From the NCBI RefSeq assembly GCF_000281955.1, contig NZ_AKKF01000290.1, positions 1 through 40,045 on the forward strand: a stretch of 40,045 nucleotides of DNA. The letters are read 5' to 3'. This DNA comes from Caulobacter sp. AP07. Lineage in GTDB: Bacteria > Pseudomonadota > Alphaproteobacteria > Caulobacterales > Caulobacteraceae. The notes beneath the pieces were generated by a model. It saw only the letters and a list, made by a program, of their open reading frames with translations. It ran no database searches and was not told where the DNA came from. Position numbers and translations under genes: made by a program. Below, piece after piece: positions 1 through 8,818 of this stretch; within the stretch, counting starts at the first letter, position 1; each line of letters starts with the position of its first letter.

Positions 1-1
1 G

Positions 2-1633
2 GCGGGCGGCCAGCCGGCCCTGGGCCTCGACTACGGGCATCGTCCCCTGGCCGAGCAACTCGACCAGGGGGCGCGCCAACTGGAGCTGGACGTCGTCCGC
101 GATCCCGACGGCGGCCGTTTCGCCACGCCGCGCACCGCGCTGGGCCAGGGCGCCGAGCTGACGCCGGCCTTCAAGGTGGCGATGGCGCGTCCGGGCTTCA
201 AGGTCATGCACATGCCCGACGTCGACTTCCGGTCGTCGTGCCCGACCTTCGTCCAGTGCCTGACCCTGGTGCAGGACTGGTCGCGCGCCCATCCCGACCA
301 CGCGCCGATCCTGATCCTGATCAACGCCAAGGAGGGGCCGCCCAGCCTGCCCGGCGGCGTGGCCGCCCTGCCGTTCGACGCCCAGGCCTTCGACGCGCTG
401 GACGCCGAGGTGCGCTCGGTGTTCGCCGACAGCCAGCTGATCACGCCCGACCAGGTGCGCGGCAAGCGCGCCACCCTGCGCGAAGCCGTCCTGGCCGGCG
501 GCTGGCCGACCCTGGCCCAGGCGCGCGGCAAGGTGTTCTTCGCGCTCGACGAAAGCCCGGAGAAGGTGGCGATGTACCGTGGGACACGGACGTCGCTGGA
601 AGGCCGGGCGATGTTCGTCAACACCGACGAGCAGTCGCCGGCCGCCGCCTACCTGACCCTCAACGACCCCATCGGCCAGCATGACCGCATCGCCGCCGCC
701 GTGCGCGCCGGCTTCATCGTCCGCACCCGCGCCGACGCCGACACCTGGGCGGCGCGGCGCAACGACGTCGCCCAGCGCAGCGCGGCCCTGTCCAGCGGCG
801 CCCAGTACGTCTCGACCGACTACATGTGGGCCGATCCTCGCCTGGCCGGCGGCTACACGGTCCGGCTGACGGGCGGCGCGGTCGCCGTCTGCAACCCGGT
901 GCGGGCCGCCGAGCGCTGCGGGGACCTGCCCCTCGAAACCCTGCCGGGCGCGCCGGCGCGCGGCTATCTGGCGCCCGACCAGCGTCCCGACCTGACGACG
1001 ATCCTGGCGGCCCCGCCGGCGGCCGGCTCGCCGCGCGCCGTGGCCGACGCGGCGATCTTCGACCAGACCCGGGCCTTGAAGGGCACACCGCGCTGGGATC
1101 TGGCGACCGCCGACGTCGACGGGGCGGTGTACGATCACTTCGCCACGGCGCTGGGCGTGCGGCTCACCCCGGCCCAGGCGCCGATCCTGACCGCCCTGCT
1201 GGAGCGGGCCGGCGACGACCGCTCCGTGGTCGGCGTGGCCAAGACCCATTGGGCGACCCGCCGGCCCTATCTCGACAAGAAGGACGCGCCGATCTGCGAG
1301 GCCAAGTCCGATCACCTGGCCGGCAATCCCGACTATCCGTCCGGCCATTCCGCCCACGGCATGCACGTGGCGATGATCCTGGCCGAACTGGCGCCCAGCC
1401 GCGCCGACGCCCTCTACGCCCGGGGGCGGGACTATGCCGAAAGCCGCTACATCTGCGGCTCGCACAGCGTCAGCGCCACCGAGGCCGGGATGCAGTCGGG
1501 CGCGGTGATCTACGGGGCCGAGCACGCCTCGCCGCTGTTTCGCCAGGACATGGACGCCGCCCGGGCCGAGGTCGCGGCGGCCCTGGCGGCCGCCGGCCGT
1601 GAAGCTTTCGTGAAACCTGCCGACGGCCGCTGA
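2..1633 (+). CDS. Secreted Ca2+-dependent phosphoinositide phospholipase C fused to PAP2-type acid phosphatase (5' end outside window)
   Basis: The frame is open from the window edge, so the N-terminus is missing; the internal ATG at 176 is not the true start because the phospholipase signature begins before it (LDYGHRPL at about 26-49, then LELDVVRDPDGG). The first half resembles bacterial Ca2+-dependent PI-PLC proteins, with an ELDV metal-site segment, HMPDVDFRS and a long barrel-like stretch. The second half (about 1050-1600) is a class A/PAP2 acid phosphatase: K-X6-RP at 1241-1267 (KTHWATRRP), PSGH at 1337-1348, and SR-X5-H at 1442-1465. In the family the last motif continues X3-D, but here that position is Ala (GCC, 1475-1477). 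Both activities would act outside the cytoplasm on phospholipid or phosphoester substrates. It lies 106 bp before a TBDR gene on the same strand, so the products may be imported by it (inference). Domain identities are fairly sure; phosphatase activity is uncertain. Confidence 0.8.
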   Translation, partial: AGGQPALGLDYGHRPLAEQLDQGARQLELDVVRDPDGGRFATPRTALGQGAELTPAFKVAMARPGFKVMHMPDVDFRSSCPTFVQCLTLVQDWSRAHPDHAPILILINAKEGPPSLPGGVAALPFDAQAFDALDAEVRSVFADSQLITPDQVRGKRATLREAVLAGGWPTLAQARGKVFFALDESPEKVAMYRGTRTSLEGRAMFVNTDEQSPAAAYLTLNDPIGQHDRIAAAVRAGFIVRTRADADTWAARRNDVAQRSAALSSGAQYVSTDYMWADPRLAGGYTVRLTGGAVAVCNPVRAAERCGDLPLETLPGAPARGYLAPDQRPDLTTILAAPPAAGSPRAVADAAIFDQTRALKGTPRWDLATADVDGAVYDHFATALGVRLTPAQAPILTALLERAGDDRSVVGVAKTHWATRRPYLDKKDAPICEAKSDHLAGNPDYPSGHSAHGMHVAMILAELAPSRADALYARGRDYAESRYICGSHSVSATEAGMQSGAVIYGAEHASPLFRQDMDAARAEVAAALAAAGREAFVKPADGR

Positions 1634-1739
1634 GGGGCTGGGGTCCGCCGTCGTTGATCGGATCGGAGGGGCGCGTGGCGCGGGTCGAAACGACCCAGGC
1701 CACGACCGCCGTCGACCTATCGATCAGCGGAGATCACGG

Positions 1740-4085
1740 ATGAGCGGAACTAAAACCCAGGGCGCGGGCCAGTCGAGCCAGGCTTTGTCAGGCTACGGAC
1801 GATTGGCCTGGCTGCTGTCGACGGTGGCGGCGACGGCCCTGACGGCGGCCCCGGCCCTGGCCCAGCAGGCCCCGGCCCCGGACGCCACCCAGGTCGAGGA
1901 AATCGTCGTCACCGGCTCGTTCGCCACCAGCCTGGCCGACGCCCTGCGCATCAAGCGCGACGCCGCCTCGATCACCGACTCCGTCTCGGCCTCCGACATC
2001 GGCAACTTCCCGGCGGTCAACATCGCCGAGGCCCTGCAGCGCGTGCCGGGCGTGTCGATCTCGCGCGAGGCCGGCGAGGGCCAGTTCGTCAGCGTCCGGG
2101 GCCTGGGCCCCAACTTCCAGTCGGTCACCCTGAACGGCTCGCCGATCGCCTATAACGAAAACATCCGCAACTCCGACCAGAGCGGCCGCCAGTTCCAGTT
2201 CCGGGTCATTCCCGCCGACCTGATCTCGGCCATCGTGGTGGCCAAGGCGCCGACCGCCGACCTGATCGACGGCGGCATCGGCTCGAACATCGACATCCAA
2301 ACCGCCCACGCCCTGGACGTGAAGCCCTTCGTCACCGCCCGGGCCTTTGCGCACTACGAGAACCGCAGCAAGGAAAGCACGCCGAACGGCTCGATCTCGG
2401 GCGCCTGGCGCAACGCCGACGCCACCTTCGGCGTCATCGCCGGCCTGTCCTACCAGACCCGCGACGTGCAGTTCGATCGCTTCCAGCACTTCGGCTACAC
2501 CAACCGGGTGATCAACGGCCAGACGGTGGCCGTGGCCAACGACCTGGTGATGACCCTGGAGCGCGAGGAACGCCGCCGCGTCAGCCTCATGGGCGGCCTG
2601 GAGTGGAAGCCGTCGGACAAGCTGTCGGTGACCCTCGACACCCTCTATTCGAACTTCAACAACGTCATCGACGAGGATCGCCTGAGCTTCGAGCTGGGCG
2701 GCCGCAGCGACTTCGCCGCCCGCCTGGCGCCCGGCAGCGCGGTGATCAAGAACGGCGTGCTGTATGCCGGCCAGATCAATGGCGGCCGGATCAACCGCAA
2801 CGCCGAGTATTCCGAGCAGACCCACGAGAACCTGTTCGTCAAGCTGGCGGCCGACTACGAGGTCGCCGGCTGGACGATCTCGCCGGCCCTCAGCTATTCG
2901 AAGGCCGACAGCGGTCTCGACACGCCGCTGCAACGGATCGACGGCCGCACCGCCGACAACCCGGCGGGCCTGGTCTACAGCTTCGCCTATGGCGACGATC
3001 CGGTCGGCGACCGCGAGATCGCCAAGCTTCAGACCAATCTCGACCTGACCAGCCCGACGGCGGCGTCCTATTATCGCTATCGCATCCGTCCGACCAATTC
3101 GGAGGACAAGGACACCACGTTCCTGCTGAACGCGCGGCGCGACTTCGAGGCCCGGTTCGGCGGCGTCGCCCTGGAGACCCTGCGGTTCGGCGGCCAGTAC
3201 ACCGACCGCAGCCGCGACTACCAGCGCCGCGACCGCGTCGTCGAGCTGCGTCCCGGCACGGTGGTCGACGCCAGCTACACCGACCAACTTCTGCCCTCGA
3301 ACGTCTTCAACAAGACGATCAACAGCAGCTTCGGAACCTGGAGAAGCTACAACCGCGGCAAGTTCGGCGCGGCCTTCATCGTGCCGGGTGAATATGACGG
3401 CACGGACCCGCAGTCCGCCGACCTGAAACCCACCGGCGCCGACCTGCAGCAGTCCTACGGCGTCGACGAGGAGGTGAGGGCGCTCTACGGCCGCGCCGAC
3501 TTCACCACCAGCCTGGGCGGCAAGGCCGTGAAGGGCAATCTGGGCCTTCGCTGGGTCAGCACCGACACCCTGGTCAAGGGCACCCTGCTGACCGCCACCA
3601 CCAGCGGCACGGGCGCGGTGACCACGGTGATCACGCCCAAGGAGTACGAGGGCTCGTACAAGGAGTTCCTGCCCAGCGCCAACGTCACCATCGACCTCAA
3701 CGACAACCTGCTGCTGCGCCTGGCCGCCTCGCGCAGCCTGACCCGGCCGTCGCTGGCCGACCTGCGCACCGCCACCGTGCCCAACAGCTCGCTGGTCTCC
3801 GACGTCTACGAGCGCGGCCAGACGGCGATCGACCCCGCCACCGCCGCCGCCTGGCGCGGGCGCCGGTTGATCTTCCAGGACGCGGCGCTGTCGGAGGTGG
3901 TCGCGGAACTGGCCCGCTATACCGACACCCGGATGCGCATCGTCGATCCCGCCCTCGGCCGTCAGCGCGTGACCGCCATCATCCCGCTGGACGGACCCGG
4001 CTCGGTGGTCGACCGCGCCGACAGGCTGCTGCCGATCCGCCTGACCCGCGGCGGCCAGGGCGAGGTCACGGTGCGGGCCCGCTAG
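1740..4085 (+). CDS. TonB-dependent receptor truncated and fused in frame to a FecR C-terminal fragment
   Basis: 781 residues. ATG at 1740 with GGAG seven bases upstream. Residues 1-41 are a signal peptide ending ALAQ; a TonB-box-like VEEIVVTG follows; the plug spans about 60-190 (AEALQRVPGVSISREAGEG, VSVRGLGPNFQSVTLNGSP) and barrel strands run to about residue 698. It aligns closely with the next gene until RGQTAID, where the relative continues into the last ~240 barrel residues. Here residues 699-781 instead read ATAAAWRGRRLIFQDAALSE...LARYTD...DPALGRQRVTAI, which matches the C-terminal domain of the intact FecR at 8964-9968 (WRADWL, VVARLNRYS, DPAVGERKVTG). A receptor without its final strands should not form a closed barrel, so this is probably a non-functional deletion product, although the frame is unbroken. 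It could also be an assembly error. Confidence 0.85.
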   Translation: MSGTKTQGAGQSSQALSGYGRLAWLLSTVAATALTAAPALAQQAPAPDATQVEEIVVTGSFATSLADALRIKRDAASITDSVSASDIGNFPAVNIAEALQRVPGVSISREAGEGQFVSVRGLGPNFQSVTLNGSPIAYNENIRNSDQSGRQFQFRVIPADLISAIVVAKAPTADLIDGGIGSNIDIQTAHALDVKPFVTARAFAHYENRSKESTPNGSISGAWRNADATFGVIAGLSYQTRDVQFDRFQHFGYTNRVINGQTVAVANDLVMTLEREERRRVSLMGGLEWKPSDKLSVTLDTLYSNFNNVIDEDRLSFELGGRSDFAARLAPGSAVIKNGVLYAGQINGGRINRNAEYSEQTHENLFVKLAADYEVAGWTISPALSYSKADSGLDTPLQRIDGRTADNPAGLVYSFAYGDDPVGDREIAKLQTNLDLTSPTAASYYRYRIRPTNSEDKDTTFLLNARRDFEARFGGVALETLRFGGQYTDRSRDYQRRDRVVELRPGTVVDASYTDQLLPSNVFNKTINSSFGTWRSYNRGKFGAAFIVPGEYDGTDPQSADLKPTGADLQQSYGVDEEVRALYGRADFTTSLGGKAVKGNLGLRWVSTDTLVKGTLLTATTSGTGAVTTVITPKEYEGSYKEFLPSANVTIDLNDNLLLRLAASRSLTRPSLADLRTATVPNSSLVSDVYERGQTAIDPATAAAWRGRRLIFQDAALSEVVAELARYTDTRMRIVDPALGRQRVTAIIPLDGPGSVVDRADRLLPIRLTRGGQGEVTVRAR
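3834..4085 (+). other. FecR C-terminal (DUF4974-like) remnant fused to the receptor
   Basis: This is the non-receptor tail of the preceding gene. The segment starting near PATAAAWRGRR is the signal-transmitting C-terminal domain of a FecR-type anti-sigma regulator. Its FecR N-terminal cytoplasmic helix bundle, membrane segment and main periplasmic domain are absent, and no sigma factor gene lies nearby on this strand. It sits 52 bp upstream of an STN-bearing receptor, exactly where a fecR gene is expected in a fecI-fecR-fecA unit. Confidence 0.75.
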
Positions 4086-4137
4086 CGGCGCCCATCGCAA
4101 GCCTGTCATCAAGCTGGGCTAGGAAGCCGGAGGCGAC

Positions 4138-7100
4138 ATGCTCGCGCCGGGGATCATTGTCAGTCGTCACATGCCGTCTCGCCGCGCGCTCGCCGTTCTC
4201 GCGGCCGCTGGACTCGAGATCGCGGCGTCGGCGACGCCCGCCCGGGCCCAGGACGTCCAGCTGCAGATCCCCAGCCAGGATGCGCGCGGCGCGATGATGG
4301 CGCTGTGCCTCAAGGCGGGCTGCGCCTTCGCCCTGGTGTCCGAACCCGACCGCGCCTACCGCACCAACGCCGTCCGGGGCGCGATGCCCTGGCCGGTCGC
4401 CGTGCGGCGGATGCTCGCGGGCACCGGCCTGCGCTACGAGATCATCGACGCCCGCTCGGTGAGGATCTGGACCGACAGCGCGCCGGCCCCGCCGCCGGCC
4501 GACTCCGGGCCGACCGTGGTCGAAGCGGTCAGCGTCCTGGCCGCCTTTCCCGAGGGTATCGAGACTTCGTTGCGACAGAAGCGGCGGGCCGACGCGATCC
4601 TCGACGCCGTCTCGGCCGGCCGGATCGGCGAACTGCCGGCCGCCAACCTGGCCGAGGCCCTGCAACGCATCCCCGGCGTCGCCATCGAGCGCGAGGTCGG
4701 CGAGGGGCAGTTCGTCAGCGTGCGCGGCCTGGGCCCGCTGTTCCAGTCGGTGACCCTGAACGGCGCGCCCGTCGCCTTCAACGAGAACATCCGCAACTCG
4801 ACCCAGAGCGGCCGCCAGTTCCGGTTCCGCGCCCTGTCGGCCGATCTGCTGGCCGGGGCGGTGGTCGCCAAGTCGCCGACCGCCGACCTTGTCGACGGCG
4901 GCATCGGCTCCAACATCGACATCCGCACCGTGCGGGGGCTGGATGGCCCGGCCTTCCTGTCGATGCGCGTCGACGCTCATGCCGAGGAGAGCTCGCGGAC
5001 CGTGTCGCCCGACATCGCCGTCTCCGGCCGCTGGCGGCGGGCCGACGATCGGCTGGGCGTGGTGGGCGGGGTTTCGACCGACACGCGCGAAGTGCGCTAC
5101 GACCGCTTCCAGATCCAGCGCTATCGCGACCTCGACGTCGCCGGCCAAAGCGTCGCCGTCGCCAACGACCTGCGCACCACCGTCGAGCAGGAGCAGCGGG
5201 CGCGGGCCACGGCCTTCGTCGGGGTCGAGTGGCGGATGACGCCGGAGTCGACGCTTGACCTGGACATCCTGGCCTCGCGCTTCGACAACGCCATCCGCGA
5301 GGACCGCATCGTCTACGAACTGGGCGATCGGGCGACCACCGACGCGCTCGATCCCGCGAGCGTCAGGGTCTCGCGCGGGGTCCTGACCGCCGGCCACGTC
5401 ACGGGCGGCCGGATCAGCAACAACACGGAAATCTCCGACCAGGCGCATGACAGCGTGTCGGCCAGCCTGGCGTTGCGGGCCCGGGTCGGGGCCTGGCGGC
5501 TTTCGCCCCGCATCAGCGTATCGCGGGCGCGCTCGGGCCTGGACACGCCCTTGCAGCGGATCGGGGCGGTGTCGCCGGAGGGCGTCGACTACGGTTTCGA
5601 CATCGGCGACGACCTCGTGGGCGAGCGCCGTGTTCCGCTGCTGGCGACCCGGTTCGACCTGGCCGATCCCGCGGGCCTGACGTTTTCGCGCTACGGCGTG
5701 CGGGCGACCAATGTCGAGGATCATGACCGCACCGCCTTGCTGGCGGCGCAGCGCGACGTCGCGTTCCAGCTGGGCGGGCTGCGGTTCGAACAGCTGAAGC
5801 TGGGGGCCCAGGCCAGCGGCCGGGGGCGCGACTATCAGCGGCGCGATCGCGAGGCGGTGTTGCGGCCGGGCGCGACCGTGACGCCGGGTTTCTTCGACAT
5901 CGCCGTGCCGGACGACGTCTTCGCGGGTCTGATCGGCGAGGGGCGCCGCGCCTGGAAGGGGGCCGACTTCGCCGCCTTCCGCGACGCCTTCGTGCTGCCC
6001 GACGCGGGGCGGGACGTCATGGCCCAGGCGGACGCGCTGCCGCCGACGGGCGCGGACCTGCAGAGCTCCTACCGGGTCGGCGAACGCATCGCCGCCCTGT
6101 ACGGACGTCTCGACTTCACCGCCTCGGTCGGCGGTCGCCCGGCCACCGGCAATCTGGGCCTGCGCCTGGCCCGCACCAGCACGCAGGTCGACGGATCGGT
6201 GCTGGGCGTCTCGGCCGGCGGGGACCTGGAGGTCCGGCCGATCGCGCACAAGGGCCACTACGTCGTGGCCCTGCCGAGCGCCAATCTGGCGGTCGAGCTC
6301 GACGACGACTGGCGCCTGCGCCTGGCCGCGTCGCGCGGCATCACCCGACCTTCGCTGGCCGACCTGCGCTCGGCGACCGTGCCCGCGAGCAGCCTGGTCT
6401 CGACGCTGTACAATCGCGGCCAGGCGGAGGTCGACCATCCCTCGCCGGGGACGCTGTTCACCGGCGTCGGCGGCAATCCGGCCCTGCGCCCCTACATGGC
6501 GACCAACTACGACCTGTCGCTCGAGCGCGACTTCGCCGGGTTCGGCGGGTTCAGCCTGGCGCTCTTCCACAAGGACATCGACGACTACATCGTCATCGCC
6601 TCGCGGCCCGAACGCCTGGCCTTCGTCACCCGGGACGGCCCGCCGGTGGTGGCGGAGGTGGCGATGGCGCGGCCTCGCAACGCCGGCCGCGCGAAGGTCA
6701 CCGGCCTGGAGGCCGCCGTCAGCCGGCGTTTCCCGGGCGGACTGGGCCTGTGGGCCAGCGCCACCCTGGTCGACGCCGAAAGCCGGGACGCGGAGACCGG
6801 CGGTCGCGTGCGTCTGATCGGGGTTTCGCGCCTGTCCTATTCGATCAGCCCGTTCATCGAGCGCGGACCGCTGCACGCCCACCTGTCCTGGACCTGGCGC
6901 TCGCCGTTCGGGTCGGAGGCCGACATGCAGGGCGGCGGGGTGTCGAGCTTCGTGGTCGCCAGCGCCGGCTATCTCGACGTGGCGGGCGCCTACGACCTGT
7001 CCGAAGGGGTGTCGGTCTTCGTCGAGGCCAGCAACCTGACCGACGCCGTGGAAGCCGCCTATGAAGGACGCCCCGACCGCCCGTTGCAGATCGGCCGGGC

Positions 7101-7140
7101 GGGCCGGACGTTCGGAGTCGGCTTCAGGCTGCGCCTGTAG
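4138..7140 (+). CDS. TonB-dependent receptor with N-terminal STN signalling domain (FecA-type transducer)
   Basis: 1000 residues. ATG at 4138 is preceded by GGAGG four bases upstream; an in-frame ATG at 4171 would also give a good signal peptide. Signal peptide to about residue 37 (ATPARAQ), STN/secretin-like domain about 40-111 (QLQIPSQDARGAMMALCLKAG...), TonB-box-like VVEAVSV near 128, plug about 140-245 (AEALQRIPGVAIEREVGEGQ, VRGLGPLFQSVTLNG), then a complete 22-strand-type barrel ending in a C-terminal aromatic-type strand (GRTFGVGFRLRL). STN domains of this class contact a FecR protein in the periplasm to switch on an ECF sigma factor; the local FecR survives only as a fragment fused to the upstream receptor, so signalling may be lost or served by another FecR. 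The ligand is unknown; the phospholipase/phosphatase upstream hints at a phosphate-containing compound. Confidence 0.9.
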   Translation: MLAPGIIVSRHMPSRRALAVLAAAGLEIAASATPARAQDVQLQIPSQDARGAMMALCLKAGCAFALVSEPDRAYRTNAVRGAMPWPVAVRRMLAGTGLRYEIIDARSVRIWTDSAPAPPPADSGPTVVEAVSVLAAFPEGIETSLRQKRRADAILDAVSAGRIGELPAANLAEALQRIPGVAIEREVGEGQFVSVRGLGPLFQSVTLNGAPVAFNENIRNSTQSGRQFRFRALSADLLAGAVVAKSPTADLVDGGIGSNIDIRTVRGLDGPAFLSMRVDAHAEESSRTVSPDIAVSGRWRRADDRLGVVGGVSTDTREVRYDRFQIQRYRDLDVAGQSVAVANDLRTTVEQEQRARATAFVGVEWRMTPESTLDLDILASRFDNAIREDRIVYELGDRATTDALDPASVRVSRGVLTAGHVTGGRISNNTEISDQAHDSVSASLALRARVGAWRLSPRISVSRARSGLDTPLQRIGAVSPEGVDYGFDIGDDLVGERRVPLLATRFDLADPAGLTFSRYGVRATNVEDHDRTALLAAQRDVAFQLGGLRFEQLKLGAQASGRGRDYQRRDREAVLRPGATVTPGFFDIAVPDDVFAGLIGEGRRAWKGADFAAFRDAFVLPDAGRDVMAQADALPPTGADLQSSYRVGERIAALYGRLDFTASVGGRPATGNLGLRLARTSTQVDGSVLGVSAGGDLEVRPIAHKGHYVVALPSANLAVELDDDWRLRLAASRGITRPSLADLRSATVPASSLVSTLYNRGQAEVDHPSPGTLFTGVGGNPALRPYMATNYDLSLERDFAGFGGFSLALFHKDIDDYIVIASRPERLAFVTRDGPPVVAEVAMARPRNAGRAKVTGLEAAVSRRFPGGLGLWASATLVDAESRDAETGGRVRLIGVSRLSYSISPFIERGPLHAHLSWTWRSPFGSEADMQGGGVSSFVVASAGYLDVAGAYDLSEGVSVFVEASNLTDAVEAAYEGRPDRPLQIGRAGRTFGVGFRLRL

Positions 7141-7549
7141 ATGAGTCCCACAGCGTATCGAGATTCAGCACATCGGGCCACTCGACCGATCTCGGAACTA
7201 TCCAGAACCGACACTTGCTGACGGCGGCGATCTGAGAGTCCGAAGGTTGGCGTTGGGCTGGAGACCGCTCACGACCCTGAGCGGAGGTTAGGCTCAGGAC
7301 TCATTGCTCATAGTCAGAAGTGCATGATAGCGGCGAGGGCTATGGCGGACATCATGTGATGATAGCCGCCAAAGTACGCCTATCCCGCCCCAATGACCGC
7401 GTTCAACCCACCAGGCGAAGACTGCTTTTGGCTCTTCGCATTCACTCAGTGCGCCCGATTTCAGGCCGCGGGAAGACTTGTGACCACGATTTAACTTGTG
7501 GTTTGCAGAGATCGCCGCAAGGACGCTTCACATAGTAGGGGTGGTTGAT
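7141..7549. other. Intergenic region, lower GC, with IS-end-like repeat
   Basis: About 410 bases without a convincing gene. It is less GC-rich than its surroundings and includes one copy of a diverged direct repeat (7288-7351). A 34-codon frame from an ATG at 7391 has no recognisable product. The last ~60 bases carry the ribosome site (GGGG near 7538) for the gene at 7550. Confidence 0.6.
7288..7351. repeat. Diverged direct repeat, copy A: probable end of an IS5-type element
   Basis: Begins TTAGGCTCAGGAC and matches copy B at 8815-8876 over about 64 bases with a few substitutions and short gaps. Read on the minus strand the unit ends in a frame SAIALAAIMHF followed by a stop, which resembles the hydrophobic C-terminal tail of IS5-family transposases, and GGCTCAGGAC could be a terminal inverted repeat. 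The family assignment is tentative; the repeat itself is directly visible. Confidence 0.5.
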
Positions 7550-8818
7550 ATGAAGCTGAAATCGATTGCGGCGGCCTTGGCGCTCGCAACCCTGTGCGCG
7601 GCTTCCGCTCACGCCGAGCCCGTCGCGTCGCTTTCGTTCGCGGACCGGCTGGCGCAGGTAGGATCGCCGCTAACGGTCCGGCCGGAGGGCTTCTCGGGTC
7701 CGGGAGCCGCGATACTATCGGAGGCTATAGACGCCAGCCGGTACGTCCTCGTCGGCGAGAGCCATTTTTCGCGCGAGATCCCCGCCTTCACCACGAACGT
7801 CTGTCGATTGATGGCGCCCGGCGGCCTGACGGCCATGGTCGTCGAGATCGGCCCGGAGGCCGCCGAAGTGGTCAACGCACGGCTGAGAGCGCCGAACCGG
7901 GAACAGCAGATTTCTGACTTCATGAGCGCCCATCCCGACGCCATGGCCTTCCTCAACGGCCGCGACGAGGGTCAGACGGCGGCCGATTGCGCGGGTGTCG
8001 CCGGGCCGGACTTCAAGCTGTGGGGGCTGGACCAGGAGTTCTTCGGCGTGAGCGGCTATTTGTTCGAACAGATGCTGGCGGCCGGTCCGGGACCGCTCGC
8101 CCGCGCCCAGATCGAAGCGCTGGCCGAACAGGAGCGGACGGCGATGCAGGCCGCGCTCACCTCCGGTTCACCCATGGACCTGTTCCTGTTCAAGGCCACC
8201 GACGCGACGCTGGATCAGGCGGGGACAGCCATCGACCAGGACGGCGGCGACCGGGCCAAGGCGCTGTTCGCCGCCTTGCGCGAGACACGCGCCATCTATC
8301 AGGCCTCGCAGTCCCGCCGTGGCGATCCGAACGGACGCAGGGCGCGGCTGATGAAACGGACGCTGGCGGCCCATTTCGCCGAGGCGCCGCAGGCGCGCGT
8401 GCTGATGAAGTTCGGAGCCTGGCATCTCTACAAGGGCTACAATCCACTCGGCCAGCGCGACGTGGGCAATTTCGTCGCTGAACAGGCCGACGGAGAGGGC
8501 GTGAAGTCCCTCCATATCATCGTCACCGGCGCGAGAGGCGCGCTAGGCGGATACAACGGGGTCGGCCGCCAAGTGACCGTGCAAAAGTTCGATGCGACCA
8601 CGGGCAAGGACGCCGACTGGTGCAAGGATGTGATGCTGGCCCGCCCGTCGGGCACGCCGCCGGGCGACTGGTTCCTGATGGATCTGCGCCGCTTGCGCGA
8701 CGCCGATCTGGAAGCCCTGACGCCGGAATGGCGCGCGCTCATCCGCGGCTACGACCTCGCCGTCGTGGCGCCGGAACTGTCTGCGTCCACCGTGCTGGGG
8801 AGCCATGACGCCCCTTAG
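7550..8818 (+). CDS. Secreted erythromycin-esterase/ChaN-like protein of unknown substrate
   Basis: 422 residues from the ATG at 7550. An upstream in-frame ATG at 7496 exists, but 7550 gives a clean signal peptide (MKLKSIAAALALATLCAASAHA) and has GGGGTGG just upstream. The mature protein carries YVLVGESHFSRE (about residues 65-76), MVVEIGPEA about 40 residues later, and a late histidine in VLMKFGAWHLYKG...PLGQRDVG (about 285-305). Paired GE-X-H and late-H segments are typical of the EreA/ChaN/TIKI-like fold, whose members are hydrolases or haem-binding proteins. There is no evidence for macrolide specificity. The stop codon TAG (8816-8818) lies inside a direct repeat, so the original C-terminus may have been trimmed. 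Flanking repeats mark the gene as a possible insert. Confidence 0.65.
   Translation: MKLKSIAAALALATLCAASAHAEPVASLSFADRLAQVGSPLTVRPEGFSGPGAAILSEAIDASRYVLVGESHFSREIPAFTTNVCRLMAPGGLTAMVVEIGPEAAEVVNARLRAPNREQQISDFMSAHPDAMAFLNGRDEGQTAADCAGVAGPDFKLWGLDQEFFGVSGYLFEQMLAAGPGPLARAQIEALAEQERTAMQAALTSGSPMDLFLFKATDATLDQAGTAIDQDGGDRAKALFAALRETRAIYQASQSRRGDPNGRRARLMKRTLAAHFAEAPQARVLMKFGAWHLYKGYNPLGQRDVGNFVAEQADGEGVKSLHIIVTGARGALGGYNGVGRQVTVQKFDATTGKDADWCKDVMLARPSGTPPGDWFLMDLRRLRDADLEALTPEWRALIRGYDLAVVAPELSASTVLGSHDAP

Noticed and set aside
176..1633. Start of the first gene at the ATG at 176
   Set aside because: The frame is open to the window edge and conserved phospholipase residues lie before 176, so the gene begins outside the window.
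1788..4112. Very long minus-strand open frame opposite the chimeric receptor
   Set aside because: A high-GC antisense shadow: low-complexity Gly/Ala/Arg/Val translation with no domains, fully covered by a recognisable receptor.
4066..6882. 938-codon minus-strand frame
   Set aside because: Antisense shadow of the STN-bearing receptor; composition typical of GC-rich antisense frames.
7391..7495. 34-codon frame in the gap before 7550
   Set aside because: No ribosome site, no family resemblance, and the length is within chance expectation.
7496..7549. N-terminal extension of the Ere/ChaN-like gene
   Set aside because: The ATG at 7550 has a better ribosome site and gives a standard signal peptide.
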